Assembly: GCF_014207235.1 (NCBI RefSeq) | Contig: NZ_JACHDA010000010.1 | Location: 1-64,000, forward strand | DNA length: 64,000 bases | Origin: Sphingopyxis sp. JAI128 | GTDB taxonomy: Bacteria; Pseudomonadota; Alphaproteobacteria; Sphingomonadales; Sphingomonadaceae | Direction: 5' to 3' | In this document: piece after piece, positions 50,755 through 61,976 of the stretch | Numbering within the stretch: the first letter of the stretch is position 1 | How the letters are laid out: every line of letters begins with the position of its first letter | Notes under the pieces: model-generated | Seen by the model: the letters and a program-made list of their open reading frames with translations, nothing else | Database searches by the model: none | Told to the model about the DNA's origin: nothing | Position numbers and translations under genes: made by a program

Positions 50755-52116
50755 CTAGTCGCGCCCGAGCATCAGGTCAACGAGTTCGCCAAGGCGCGCA
50801 AAACCCGTGACCGAAATTCCGCCGACGCCCTTCATCCCCGTGGGGCCCCAGCCGCGCGAGAAACCGAGCTTCGCCGCCTCGCGCAGGCGGAGCCCGTCGT
50901 GCGAAACCTGCCGCACCTCGCCCGATAGCGACAATTCGCCAAAGACGATCGCATCGGCGGGAACCGGTCGCTCGCTAAAGGCCGATATCAGCGCCGCCGC
51001 GACGGCAAGGTCGGCGGCAGGATCGGTCAGGCGATAGCCGCCCGCGATGTTGAGATAGACTTCGGCGGCGCCCATCTGCAGCCCGCAGCGCGCCTCCAGC
51101 ACCGCGAGCACCATCGCGAGCCGTCCGCTGTCCCAGCCGACAACCGCACGTCTGGGGGTGGCCCCGCTGGCAAGCCGGACCGTTAGCGCCTGCACCTCGA
51201 CCAGCACCGGACGCGTGCCCTCCAATGCCGGGAACACCACCGAACCCGGCACGTCGCGGCTGCGGTCGGTCAGGAACAGGCTCGACGGGTTCGCAACCTC
51301 GCCCAGCCCCTCCTCGCCCATCGCGAACACGCCGATCTCGTCGGTGCCGCCAAAGCGGTTCTTCACCGCGCGCAGGATGCGATATTGGTGGCTGCGCTCG
51401 CCCTCGAACGCCAGCACGGTGTCGACCATATGTTCGAGTACGCGCGGGCCCGCGATCGTCCCGTCCTTGGTGACATGGCCGACGAGCACGATCGCGGCAT
51501 CGCTGTCCTTGGCATAGCGGATCAATTCCTGCGCACTCGCGCGGACCTGGCTCACCGTTCCCGGCGCGCTGTCGATCAGGTCGCTGTGCATCGTCTGGAT
51601 CGAATCGATCACGACGAAATCTGCGCCTTGGCCGTCGAGCGTCGCCAAAATGTCGCGCACCGACGTCGCGCTGGCAAGCGCGACCGGCGCTTGACCGAGC
51701 CCCAGCCGCTGCGCGCGCAGCCGCACCTGTGCCGCCGCTTCCTCGCCGCTGATATAGACCACCGACTTTCCAGCCTTCGCGAGCCGTCCGGCCGCCTGCA
51801 ACAGCAAAGTCGACTTGCCGATCCCCGGGTCGCCACCGATCAGCGTTGCCGACCCCGCGACGAAACCGCCGCCCAGCGCGCGGTCGAACTCGGTGATGCC
51901 GCACAGCATCCGTTCGGGCATCTTGCTGTCGGCGTCGAGCGTTTCGAGCGCGAGCGTCCGCCCGCCCTTGCTGAGGTCGTGCTTAGCCGAAAAGGCGGTC
52001 TTGCTCGCCTCCTCGACCAGCGTGTTCCACTCGTTGCAGTCGGCGCACTGCCCCTGCCAACGGTACGACACCGACCCGCAATTCTGACAGACATATTGAC
52101 GCTTTGCTTTGGCCAT
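50755..52116 (-). CDS. radA: DNA repair protein RadA
   Basis: This encodes 453 residues. N-terminal zinc finger CQNCG and CADC, Walker A GGDPGIGKST, the RadA motif VKNRFGGTDEIGVF, and a C-terminal Lon-like domain (about 300-453). RadA promotes branch migration of recombination intermediates. The gene heads a radA-cvpA-NifU-antiporter unit with overlapping or close starts. Confidence 0.95.
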   Translation of the reverse strand: MAKAKRQYVCQNCGSVSYRWQGQCADCNEWNTLVEEASKTAFSAKHDLSKGGRTLALETLDADSKMPERMLCGITEFDRALGGGFVAGSATLIGGDPGIGKSTLLLQAAGRLAKAGKSVVYISGEEAAAQVRLRAQRLGLGQAPVALASATSVRDILATLDGQGADFVVIDSIQTMHSDLIDSAPGTVSQVRASAQELIRYAKDSDAAIVLVGHVTKDGTIAGPRVLEHMVDTVLAFEGERSHQYRILRAVKNRFGGTDEIGVFAMGEEGLGEVANPSSLFLTDRSRDVPGSVVFPALEGTRPVLVEVQALTVRLASGATPRRAVVGWDSGRLAMVLAVLEARCGLQMGAAEVYLNIAGGYRLTDPAADLAVAAALISAFSERPVPADAIVFGELSLSGEVRQVSHDGLRLREAAKLGFSRGWGPTGMKGVGGISVTGFARLGELVDLMLGRD

Positions 52117-52170
52117 GGGCGGCGATTAACCGGAACAAAGAACGAACGCCAGCAATTTCCTCCATCTTCG

Positions 52171-52234
52171 CCCCGGACTTGATCCGGGGTCGATCGGGCG
52201 CGGCGCTGAAAGGATGCCGGGTCAAGTTCGGCAT
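52171..52234. repeat. Intergenic palindromic repeat (sphingomonad-type)
   Basis: CCCCGGACTTGATCCGGGG at 52171-52189 is nearly a perfect palindrome. A related second unit (GCCGGGTCAAGTTCGGC core) lies at 52215-52231. Such CCGGA-N-TCCGG elements are scattered between genes in many alphaproteobacteria. It stands between radA and fsa, which are divergent. Confidence 0.6.
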
Positions 52235-52324
52235 GAGGAAACGGGTGATGGCAGTTCATATTTGCGACGCACTGCTCTAGGGCGGTCGCATCCCGAATCA
52301 CTCATCCAGCAGGATCGCCATCGC

Positions 52325-52975
52325 ATGAAATTCTTCGCCGACACCGCCGAAATCGCCGACATCCAGGAACTCGCCGCGACGGGCCTGCTCGACGGCGTCA
52401 CCACCAATCCCTCGCTGATCGCCAAGTCGGGCCGCGACTTCAAGGAGGTAACCAGGGAAATCTGCGCTATCGTCGATGGCCCCGTCTCGGCCGAAGTCGT
52501 CGCGCTCGACCATGAAACGATGATGAAGGAGGCCGAAATCCTCCGCAAGATCGCCGACAATGTCTGCATCAAGGTGCCGCTGACGATCGACGGGCTCAAG
52601 ACCTGCAAGGCGCTGACCAGCGACGGCACGATGGTCAATGTCACGCTCTGCTTCTCGGCGACGCAGGCGCTGCTTGCCGCCAAGGCCGGCGCGACCTTCG
52701 TCTCGCCCTTCGTCGGTCGTCACGACGACAATGGTTTCGACGGCATGCAGCTGATCGGCGACATTCGTCTCATTTACGACAATTATGATTTCGCCACAGA
52801 AATCCTCGTCGCGAGCGTGCGCCACGGCATCCACGTTCTCGAAGCCGCCAAGATTGGCGCCGACGTGATGACCGCACCGCCGTCGGTCATCAAGGGTCTG
52901 TTCAAGCACATCCTGACCGAAAAAGGCATTGACGGCTTCCTCGCCGACTGGGCGAAGACCGGGCAAAGCATCTGA
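52325..52975 (+). CDS. fsa: Fructose-6-phosphate aldolase / transaldolase-like protein
   Basis: This encodes 216 residues, the length of the short transaldolase (Fsa/TalC) type. The Schiff-base Lys is in CIKVPLT, and [31 protein letters not shown], and SPFVGRHDD are typical. It may act in the pentose phosphate pathway as transaldolase; the substrate cannot be told from sequence alone. Monocistronic. Confidence 0.9.
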   Translation: MKFFADTAEIADIQELAATGLLDGVTTNPSLIAKSGRDFKEVTREICAIVDGPVSAEVVALDHETMMKEAEILRKIADNVCIKVPLTIDGLKTCKALTSDGTMVNVTLCFSATQALLAAKAGATFVSPFVGRHDDNGFDGMQLIGDIRLIYDNYDFATEILVASVRHGIHVLEAAKIGADVMTAPPSVIKGLFKHILTEKGIDGFLADWAKTGQSI

Positions 52976-52981
52976 CGCCAC

Positions 52982-53118
52982 GATCCTCCCTGTCGCGCGG
53001 CGATGGGGAGGTGGCAGCGGCGAAGTCGCTGACGGAGGGGCAAGTTGCACGACGTCGCGGCCCCTCCACCATCCTGCGGAGGGCCCCCTACCCATGGCCT
53101 TCCGCAACAGGGAGGATT
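52982..53118. repeat. Intergenic repeat with GGGGAGGTGGCAGC-type sequence
   Basis: The stretch starts with CCTCCCTG, holds GGGGAGGTGGCAGCGGCGAA and CTGACGGAGGGG, then CGCGGCCCCTCCACCATCCT and ends with AGGGAGGAT. The two halves are complementary in part and can fold into a long hairpin. This type of repeat is common between genes in Sphingomonadaceae. Its function is unknown. Confidence 0.6.
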
Positions 53119-53122
53119 ACAG

Positions 53123-53138
53123 TTGACGTAAACGTCAA
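53123..53138. promoter_or_regulatory. LiuR-like palindrome upstream of the crotonase gene
   Basis: TTGACGTAAACGTCAA is an almost perfect palindrome (only the two central base pairs break it). It resembles operators of MerR-type LiuR regulators, which control branched-chain and fatty acyl-CoA degradation in proteobacteria. It lies 38 bases before the crotonase ATG. No regulator gene is nearby. Confidence 0.5.
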
Positions 53139-53175
53139 GTCATCGCGATACTCGTCCGAAAAGGAGAGATTCGCG

Positions 53176-53970
53176 ATGTCCGACACCACCATCCTCACCG
53201 AACGCCGTGGCCACATTCTGATCGTCACGATCAACCGGCCCGAGGCGCGCAACGCGGTCAACGCCGCGGTCCATATGGGCATCGGCAGCGCCTTGGAGGA
53301 GGCCGAAAACGACCCCGAAATCCGCGTCGTCGTCATCACGGGCGCGGGCGACAAGAGCTTTTGCGCGGGCGCCGACCTTGTCGCGCTGTCGCGCGGCGAA
53401 AGCCTCTATCCCGACGATCCGGCGCAGCAGGCGTGGGGCTTCGCCGGCATGGTGTCGCACCCGATCTCGAAACCGATCATCGCCGCGGTCAATGGGTTCG
53501 CGTTCGGCGGCGGCTGCGAGATTGCGCTGATGAGCGACATCATCGTCGCCGCCGATCACGCCCAATTCGGCCTGCCCGAGGTCAAGGTCGGCCTGTTCGC
53601 CGCGGCGGGCGGCGCCTTCCGTCTCGCTCAGCAGCTGCCGCGCAAGCTCGCGATGGAATATATGCTGACGGGCGATCCGATCCCCGTCGCGCGCGCGGCC
53701 GCGTTCGGGCTGGTCAATCACGTGGTTCCACTCGCCGACCTCATTCCCACCGCGCTCGCGCTCGCCGAAAAGATCGCCGGCAATGCGCCGCTGTCGGTGC
53801 AGGCGTCGAAGCGCGTCGCGCTCGGCATCGAACAGGGCCGCATCGCGACCGATGCGCCTTATTGGGAGCATAATACGCGCGAACGCTCGACTCTGATGCG
53901 AAGCGAAGACGCCCGCGAAGGTCCGCTCGCCTTCGCGCAGAAACGCAGGCCCGCGTGGAAGGCCCGCTGA
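53176..53970 (+). CDS. Enoyl-CoA hydratase/isomerase (crotonase) family protein
   Basis: This encodes 264 residues from ATG 53176 with AAGGAG upstream. Crotonase features: FCAGADLVALSRG (oxyanion), NGFAFGGGCEIALMSDIIVA, and FGLPEVKVGLFAAAGGAFRL. The Glu pair needed for hydration is partly kept (GGGCE and LPEVKVG). It probably acts in acyl-CoA beta-oxidation. It is followed after 1 base by a thiolase-like gene. Confidence 0.88.
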   Translation: MSDTTILTERRGHILIVTINRPEARNAVNAAVHMGIGSALEEAENDPEIRVVVITGAGDKSFCAGADLVALSRGESLYPDDPAQQAWGFAGMVSHPISKPIIAAVNGFAFGGGCEIALMSDIIVAADHAQFGLPEVKVGLFAAAGGAFRLAQQLPRKLAMEYMLTGDPIPVARAAAFGLVNHVVPLADLIPTALALAEKIAGNAPLSVQASKRVALGIEQGRIATDAPYWEHNTRERSTLMRSEDAREGPLAFAQKRRPAWKAR

Positions 53971-53971
53971 T

Positions 53972-55471
53972 ATGGTCATGACCGATCCCGAGCGCATTCC
54001 CGTCATCATCGGCGTCGGACAGGTGTGCGACCGGCCCGGCGATCCCGATCAGGGACTCGACTCGCTCGATCTGATGGTCGCGGCGCTGGAACTCGCAGCG
54101 GAGGACGCCGCTGTCCCGCTCGCCGAAATCGACAGCCTCGCGATCGTCGACCAGATCAGCTTCCGCCATCTCGGCAAGCTCTGCGAACCGCTCGCCGCCG
54201 CGATCGGCGCCGCCCCGGCGATCAGCTATCAATCGGCCGCGCCGCACGGCGATACGCCGGTGCGCCTGCTCAACGAAGCCGCCAACCGCATTGGCGCGGG
54301 CGAAGTCAAACTCGCCGCGATCGTCGGCGCCGAGGCGTTGCGCACCGCCGCCGGCCGCGCCGCAAAAGCCGCCACCGGCGAGGACAAGAGCTATAACGCG
54401 ATCCGCAAAGTCGCGACCCGCCGCGAACCCGACTATGCGCAGAAACACGGCCTCGCCGCACCTGTCGATGTGTATCCGCTCTACGAGAACGCGACCCGCG
54501 CCTCATGGGGTCAGAGTCTTGCGGATGCGCAGTTCGAAAGCGCCGAAATCTGGTCGCGCTTCTCGGAGGTCGCCGCTGCGAACGACGGCGCATGGATCAG
54601 GAAACCGGCTACCCCCGAAGACATATTGCGTATTGATGACGCCAACCGTCCGATCGCATTTCCCTATTCGAAGCTGATGGTCGCCAACTCGTCGGTCAAT
54701 CAGGGCGCGGGTTTCATCGTCGCCAGTCTCGCGGAAGCAAGGCGGCGCGGCATCGCCGAGAACCGGCTGGTCTATGTCGGCATGGGCGCCGCCGCAAAGG
54801 AACCCGCGAGTATCCTCGGCCGCGACCGCTACGACGGCAGCGTGAGCATGGAAACTTCGATCGCGCGCACGCTGGAGCTGAACGGGATGACCGTCGACGA
54901 CTTCGACTGCGTCGAACTCTACAGCTGCTTCCCCTGCGTGCCGAAGATGGCGCGGCGTATCCTCGGCTGGCCGTGGGATCGCCACGCAAGCGTGTTCGGC
55001 GGGCTGACTTTCGGCGGCGGCCCGATCGCCAATTATATGAGCCACGCGATCGTTTCGATGGTCCAGAAACTGCGCAACGAAGGCCGCTACGGCTTCCTCT
55101 TCGCCAACGGGGGCTTCGCAACCGACAATCATTGCATCGTGCTGGGCAACCAGCCGATCGCCGCCGCCAGCTTCCCGCAGGATTTCGACTATCAAGCCGA
55201 GGCCGAAGCGAAACGCGGCCCCGTGCCCGAGATCGCCGAGGATTATGCCGGACCGGCCACGATCGAGAGCTATACGGTCTTTTACGGCCGCGACGGCGCC
55301 CCCAAAGCCGGAGTCGTGGTCGCACGCACGCCCGACGACAAGCGCACGCTGGCGCATATCGATGTCACCGACGCGGCCATGTTGGCGTTTTTGACTGACG
55401 GCACGGCAGAGCCCGTCGGCACCACCGGGCAGGTCATCGCAATCGACGAGGGGTTCGGCTGGCGCGCTTGA
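53972..55471 (+). CDS. Thiolase-like protein (acetyl-CoA acetyltransferase family)
   Basis: This encodes 499 residues. Overall it matches SCP-x/thiolase-like proteins: IPVIIGVGQVCDRP, ATRASWGQSLADAQF, MTVDDFDCVELYSCFPCVPKMA and GGFATDNHCIVLGNQP. The usual nucleophilic Cys in the first half is not seen (ISYQSAAPHGDTPVRL stands there), so normal thiolysis may be lost. The start overlaps the crotonase end by coupling (1-base gap). Likely part of acyl-CoA degradation. Confidence 0.75.
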   Translation: MVMTDPERIPVIIGVGQVCDRPGDPDQGLDSLDLMVAALELAAEDAAVPLAEIDSLAIVDQISFRHLGKLCEPLAAAIGAAPAISYQSAAPHGDTPVRLLNEAANRIGAGEVKLAAIVGAEALRTAAGRAAKAATGEDKSYNAIRKVATRREPDYAQKHGLAAPVDVYPLYENATRASWGQSLADAQFESAEIWSRFSEVAAANDGAWIRKPATPEDILRIDDANRPIAFPYSKLMVANSSVNQGAGFIVASLAEARRRGIAENRLVYVGMGAAAKEPASILGRDRYDGSVSMETSIARTLELNGMTVDDFDCVELYSCFPCVPKMARRILGWPWDRHASVFGGLTFGGGPIANYMSHAIVSMVQKLRNEGRYGFLFANGGFATDNHCIVLGNQPIAAASFPQDFDYQAEAEAKRGPVPEIAEDYAGPATIESYTVFYGRDGAPKAGVVVARTPDDKRTLAHIDVTDAAMLAFLTDGTAEPVGTTGQVIAIDEGFGWRA

Positions 55472-55481
55472 TCGCCCGTCG

Positions 55482-56369
55482 TCATCCTCCCCCATTCGCT
55501 TGTGAAGCTTCGGCAAGCAACCAGTCCCTGACCGCGTTGATTTCGGCGCTGACCTCGCCCTTCCTCACCAGAAGATGATGACGAAAGGCTGAAATCGTGG
55601 GGCCGAATGGCTGAACCAGCTGGCCCGCGGCAAGCTCCGCCTCGACGAGTGCGAGGCTGACCAGCGCGACCCCTTGCCCGGCCACCGCGGCCTGGATCGC
55701 ATGGCTTTCGTCGGAAAAGCGAAGCTGCGCAGGCTCGGCCGGTTCGGGTAAACCGGCTTCGGCGAACCAGCGCGACCAAGTCGGATTGTCGGGGTGCCGT
55801 CGCCGCCATTCGAAATCGATGCGCGGCCAGTCGGCCACAGCCGCGATTCGCAGCATCGGGTTAAACACGGGCGCGAAGCGATCGGCGAACAAGGGCATTA
55901 CCGAAAAATCGGGATAGGGACCGGCGCCGTAGCGGATCGCGATGTCCACCCCCGCGCGCTCCAGATCGACGAGCTGATCGGACGCCTGAAGCTGCAGGTC
56001 GATATCGGGGTGGAGCACGCGGAAGGCGTTGACGCGCGGTACGAGCCAGCGCGCCGTGAAGGCGATCGTGGCGGAAATCGTCACATACCGGCGTCCCCGG
56101 CGGCGCGTCAGCCGCTCGATCGCCTCCGCAAAGGCGTCGAAGCCATCGCGGAGCACGGGATAGAGCCGGGCGCCCGCGTCGGTCAGCACCACCTGCCGCG
56201 TCCGGCGTTCGAACAGCGCAAGGTCGATATGCGCCTCCAGCGCGCGGATCTGATGGCTGACCGCGGTGGGCGTCACGGCAAGCTCGACCGCGGCTTCCTT
56301 GAAACTGCCGTGGCGCGCCGCCGCCTCGAAGGCGCGAAGGGCGGATAAGGGCGGAAGGCGCCGGTTCAT
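55482..56369 (-). CDS. LysR-family transcriptional regulator (GcvA-like)
   Basis: This encodes 295 residues. The winged HTH (about 5-65) reads LSALRAFEAAARHGSFKEAA and LAVTPTAVSHQIRALE; the co-inducer domain follows. It is divergent from the RidA/OYE operon, and an inverted repeat in the shared promoter is a likely binding site. The inducer is unknown. Confidence 0.88.
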   Translation of the reverse strand: MNRRLPPLSALRAFEAAARHGSFKEAAVELAVTPTAVSHQIRALEAHIDLALFERRTRQVVLTDAGARLYPVLRDGFDAFAEAIERLTRRRGRRYVTISATIAFTARWLVPRVNAFRVLHPDIDLQLQASDQLVDLERAGVDIAIRYGAGPYPDFSVMPLFADRFAPVFNPMLRIAAVADWPRIDFEWRRRHPDNPTWSRWFAEAGLPEPAEPAQLRFSDESHAIQAAVAGQGVALVSLALVEAELAAGQLVQPFGPTISAFRHHLLVRKGEVSAEINAVRDWLLAEASQANGGG

Positions 56370-56381
56370 AGATGAATTGAT

Positions 56382-56429
56382 CTTGTTTATCGAATGACAA
56401 TTGGGCGTTTGTCGCTACTGATAAACAAG
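56382..56429. promoter_or_regulatory. Inverted repeat between LysR gene and RidA/OYE operon
   Basis: CTTGTTTATC at 56382-56391 and GATAAACAAG at 56420-56429 form a perfect 10-bp inverted repeat 28 bases apart. It sits 13 bases from the LysR start and 70 bases from the ridA start, the expected place for LysR-type binding. Confidence 0.6.
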
Positions 56430-56498
56430 AGGATATTCCAAACATCGGCCGGAGGCCAATGAATTTTTTTAAGAACTCCCGGCCCGAAGGAGTTGAAG

Positions 56499-56897
56499 AT
56501 GAAACTGGAACGCGTCGTCACCACCCCGGACAATTACGCCCCTTTCCTGCTGTCGCAGGGCATCAGGTTCGGCAATCTGCTCTTCGTCTCCGGCCAGGCG
56601 GGCGCCGGTGAGGACGGCCAAATCGTCGCGGGCGGTTTCCGCGCGCAGGGCGAACAGGCCTTTGCCAATCTGCGCCGCGCGCTGGAAGCAGGCGGATCGA
56701 GCCTGGAAGACGTCATCAAGGTGACGATTTTCGTTACCGACATGGGCAATTTCAAGGACGTGGTCGAACTGCGCCGCCAGTTTTTCACCGCGCCTTATCC
56801 GGCCGACACGATCGCCGAAGTCAAAGCGCTTTACGACCCCGACGTGATGATCGAGATCGAAGCGATTGCGGCAGTCCGCACGGCCGGGGACGAGTAA
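56499..56897 (+). CDS. RidA family protein
   Basis: This encodes 132 residues from ATG 56499 (AAGGAG 6 bases upstream; a TTG at 56493 is less likely). RidA features: NLLFVSGQAG, GEQAFANLRRALEAGGSS and VIKVTIFVTDMGNF. Members with an Arg near the end deaminate 2-aminoacrylate; here the end (IEIEAIAAVR) keeps Glu and Arg. Downstream OYE is 1 base away, so they form an operon. Confidence 0.85.
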   Translation: MKLERVVTTPDNYAPFLLSQGIRFGNLLFVSGQAGAGEDGQIVAGGFRAQGEQAFANLRRALEAGGSSLEDVIKVTIFVTDMGNFKDVVELRRQFFTAPYPADTIAEVKALYDPDVMIEIEAIAAVRTAGDE

Positions 56898-56898
56898 C

Positions 56899-58041
56899 AT
56901 GACGGCAACCGCAATCGCGGCGGCGGACACCGCCGCCGAGCGTCTCTTCGCCCCGTTCAAGATCGGCGCGATGGACATTCCCAACCGCCTCGCGGTCGCG
57001 CCGATGACGCGCGTCAGCGCCACCGAAACGGGATACGCGACCCCCCGGATGCGCGACTATTATGGAAGCTTTGCCGATGGCGGCTTTGGCCTGATCATCA
57101 CCGAAGGACTGTATACCGATCAAGCCTTTTCCCAAGGCTATCTTTTCCAGCCGGGCCTGTCGGACGCGGCGCAGCGCGATGCGTGGAAACCGCTGGTCGA
57201 GCGGGTTCACGCCGGCGGCGCGCGGTTCATCGCCCAACTGATGCACGCCGGCGCGCTGTCGCAGGCCAACCGGTTCCGCGGCGATACGCGCGGTCCGTCG
57301 GCGGTGCGCCCGGTCGGTCAGCAAATGGCCGTTTATCGCGGATCGGGCGAATATCCGGTGCCGACCGCCATGTCCAAAAGCGAGATAGACGAAGCGGCCT
57401 CGGGTTTTGCTGCGGCGGCGTACCGGGCGCGCGAGGCCGGCTTCGACGGCGTCGAGATTCATGCAGCGAACGGCTATCTGCTCGACCAGTTTCTGACCGA
57501 AGGCGTCAATCTTCGCACCGACGCCTATGGTGGCGATGCCGCCGCGCGTCTGCAAATCACGATCGAGGTGGCAGAGGCGGTTCGCGCCGCCGTCGGCCCC
57601 GCCTTTGTCGTCGGCGTGCGCAGTTCGCAAGGCAAGGTGAATGATTTCCACCACAAATGGCGCGGCGAAGAGGAGGCGGCACAGATTTATGCTTTACTGG
57701 GCCAGCTTCCGATCGACTATCTGCACACGACCGAGTTCGAGGCGTGGCAGCCCGCGTTCGGCGAGGGCGCAAGCCTCGCCAGCCTTGCGAAGCGTCACAG
57801 CGGCCTGGCGGTGCTGGCGAACGGGTCGCTCCACGATCCGGGACGCGCGGCCGACATGCTGGCGGGGCACGGCGCCGATGTTGTCGCGCTCGGTCGCGGC
57901 GCGCTGACCCACGCCGACTGGCCACGGCGAGTGCAGACGGGCACGGCGACCAAGGCTTTCGACCAGACGATACTCGCGCCGCTCGCCGACCTTGCCAACG
58001 CCGACCGCGTCCACGCCGCGAAGCAGGCCACCGACGTATAG
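56899..58041 (+). CDS. NADH:flavin oxidoreductase (Old Yellow Enzyme family)
   Basis: This encodes 380 residues from ATG 56899. FMN-binding signs: LAVAPMTRVSA, IAQLMHAGALSQ, GVEIHAANGYLLDQFL, and GADVVALGRGALTHADWP. The active-site His/His-type pair appears in IHAANGY. It reduces activated alkenes with NAD(P)H; the natural substrate is unknown. The operon with RidA is probably under the LysR regulator. Confidence 0.88.
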   Translation: MTATAIAAADTAAERLFAPFKIGAMDIPNRLAVAPMTRVSATETGYATPRMRDYYGSFADGGFGLIITEGLYTDQAFSQGYLFQPGLSDAAQRDAWKPLVERVHAGGARFIAQLMHAGALSQANRFRGDTRGPSAVRPVGQQMAVYRGSGEYPVPTAMSKSEIDEAASGFAAAAYRAREAGFDGVEIHAANGYLLDQFLTEGVNLRTDAYGGDAAARLQITIEVAEAVRAAVGPAFVVGVRSSQGKVNDFHHKWRGEEEAAQIYALLGQLPIDYLHTTEFEAWQPAFGEGASLASLAKRHSGLAVLANGSLHDPGRAADMLAGHGADVVALGRGALTHADWPRRVQTGTATKAFDQTILAPLADLANADRVHAAKQATDV

Positions 58042-58068
58042 CATGAACTTCGCTTCGAGGTTCTCGAG

Positions 58069-58101
58069 CCTTCCCCGCAGGTACGATCCAGGCGGGGAAG
58101 G
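58069..58101 (+). terminator. Stem-loop after the OYE gene
   Basis: A perfect 10-bp stem CCTTCCCCGC/GCGGGGAAGG with a 13-base loop lies 27 bases after the OYE stop, before the convergent ALDH gene. No T-run follows, so it is a probable but not classical terminator. Confidence 0.5.
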
Positions 58102-58140
58102 TTACGCGCGATGGAAACCGGGTGCGACCTTGCGATCCGC

Positions 58141-59640
58141 TCAGATCTCGAACGAAACCCCTTGCGCCAGCGGCAGCGCGTCCGAATAATTCACCGTGTT
58201 GGTCGCGCGGCGCATATATTGGCGCCAGCTGTCCGAGCCGCTTTCGCGCCCGCCACCCGTTTCCTTCTCGCCGCCGAAGGCCCCGCCGATCTCTGCCCCG
58301 CTCGTACCCAGATTGACGTTCGCGATGCCGCAGTCGCTCGCGACCAGGAAGCGTTCGGCCTCCCGCATGTCGGTGGTGAAGATCGCCGACGACAGGCCCG
58401 CCGCGACATCGTTATGCTGCTCGATCACGGCATCAAGATCATAATAGCGCATGACATAGAGGATCGGCGCGAAGGTCTCGTCGAGCACCGGCCCGACCTG
58501 CCCCGGCATTTCGACCAGCGCGGGCTTTACGTAATAGCTCGCCCCCTCGCCGACGCGCGTCCCGCCGTGCACCACGCCGCCCGCCGCCTCGGCAGCGCCC
58601 AGCGCACCCTGCATCATCTCGTACGCCGCGCGGTCGATCAGCGGCCCGACGAGCACTTCGCCCTCCAGCGGGTTGCCGACACTGACGCTGGCATAGGCTG
58701 ACTTCAATCGCGCGACGAATCCGTCGTAAATTCTGTCGTGCACGAACAGGCGTCGCGTCGTCGTGCAACGCTGCCCCGCGGTCCCCATCGCACCGAACGC
58801 GACACCGCGCAACGCGAGGTCGAGGTCGGCCGACGGCGCAACGATCACGCCATTGTTGCCGCCGAGTTCGAGGATCGCGCGCGCAAAACGCTGCGCCAGC
58901 CGCGGCGCTACCGCGCGCCCCATGCGCGTCGAACCCGTCGCTGAGACGAGGGCAACGCGCGCATCGTCGACGAGCGCCTCGCCCGCCTCGCGTCCGCCGA
59001 CCAGCAACTGCACCAGACCGTCGGGCGCGTCGCCGAAGCGCGCAACCGCACGCGCGAAAACCGCCTGCGTCGCCAAGGCCGTAAGCGGCGTCTTTTCGGA
59101 CGGCTTCCAGACAACACTGTTGCCGCACACAAGGGCAAGCGCCGCATTCCAAGCCCACACCGCGACGGGAAAGTTGAACGCCGAAATCACGCCGACGACG
59201 CCCAGCGGGTGCCAGACCTCCATCATCCGGTGTCCCGGCCGCTCGGTCGCGAGCGTCAGGCCATATAATTGGCGCGACAAGCCGACCGCAAAGTCGCAGA
59301 TATCGATCATTTCCTGTACTTCGCCCGCACCCTCGGACGGGATTTTACCCGCCTCGATCGTCACCAGCTTCGCCAGATCGTCCTTCGCCGCGCGCAATTC
59401 TTCGCCGAACAACCGCACCAACTCGCCGCGGCGCGGTGCCGGGACGCTGCGCCAGGCGCGAAAGGCCGCGGTCGCGTGCCCGAGCGACTCGTCGATCGCC
59501 GCAGCGTCGGCGACGCGCACCAAGGCGACCTGCTCGCCGGTCAGCGGCGTCACCGAGGGCATCGATCCTTCGGTCCACGCGCGCCGGTCGACGCCCAGTC
59601 CATCGAGCAGCCGCCCAACATCTTCGCCGATCCCGGCCAT
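58141..59640 (-). CDS. ALDH7-type aldehyde dehydrogenase (piperidine-6-carboxylate/aminoadipate semialdehyde type)
   Basis: This encodes 499 residues from ATG 59640. The catalytic Cys is in GTAGQRCTTTRR, the Glu in LELGGNNG, and the end GTSGAEIGGAFGGEKETGGG is typical of ALDH7 (AmaB/antiquitin), which acts in lysine degradation. The frame stays open upstream but the ATG fits the family start. It is monocistronic and convergent with the OYE gene. Confidence 0.85.
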   Translation of the reverse strand: MAGIGEDVGRLLDGLGVDRRAWTEGSMPSVTPLTGEQVALVRVADAAAIDESLGHATAAFRAWRSVPAPRRGELVRLFGEELRAAKDDLAKLVTIEAGKIPSEGAGEVQEMIDICDFAVGLSRQLYGLTLATERPGHRMMEVWHPLGVVGVISAFNFPVAVWAWNAALALVCGNSVVWKPSEKTPLTALATQAVFARAVARFGDAPDGLVQLLVGGREAGEALVDDARVALVSATGSTRMGRAVAPRLAQRFARAILELGGNNGVIVAPSADLDLALRGVAFGAMGTAGQRCTTTRRLFVHDRIYDGFVARLKSAYASVSVGNPLEGEVLVGPLIDRAAYEMMQGALGAAEAAGGVVHGGTRVGEGASYYVKPALVEMPGQVGPVLDETFAPILYVMRYYDLDAVIEQHNDVAAGLSSAIFTTDMREAERFLVASDCGIANVNLGTSGAEIGGAFGGEKETGGGRESGSDSWRQYMRRATNTVNYSDALPLAQGVSFEI

Positions 59641-59689
59641 TCTCGATCCTTTCCAAATCGCTGTTCGGCGCCGTCTACTCTCCCCTCCC

Positions 59690-59790
59690 CGTTCGTGTCG
59701 AGCGAAGCCTGTCCCGAGCGTGCCGAGGGGTCGAGACACCCCGACGTCGTATGCGGCCGACGGGCATCTCGACTTCGCTCGATGCGAACG
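59690..59790. repeat. Inverted repeat with TCGAGCGAAG arms
   Basis: CGTTCGTGTCGAGCGAAG at 59690-59707 and CTTCGCTCGATGCGAACG at 59773-59790 are inverted copies (16 of 18 positions). The element lies between the divergent ALDH and acs genes. Such GTCGAGCGAAG repeats are frequent in Sphingomonadaceae intergenic regions. Confidence 0.65.
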
Positions 59791-59822
59791 GCTAAGGGGA
59801 GAGCAAATAGAGGAGAGCTGCC

Positions 59823-61787
<1,965 letters not shown>

Positions 61788-61921
61788 TTCCGGGCGCGCG
61801 ACGCGTCCGGGATAGACACCCCCATCCTTTCGTATGATTGAGCGGAGGGCCGATGGCCGCCATAGAGGGAGCAGCCCCGGTTCCGGCCGTTCCTCCCCCT
61901 CCCTGAAGGCCGGAGCAACAA

Positions 61922-61959
61922 GGCCCGGAAGGTTTCTTACCTTCCGGGCCTCCCTTTTT
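61922..61959 (+). terminator. Rho-independent terminator after acs
   Basis: A perfect 12-bp stem (GGCCCGGAAGGT and its complement) with a TTCTT loop is followed by TCCCTTTTT. It lies between acs and the convergent Anbu protease gene. Confidence 0.9.
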
Positions 61960-61976
61960 CCGATCGGCCGATATCG

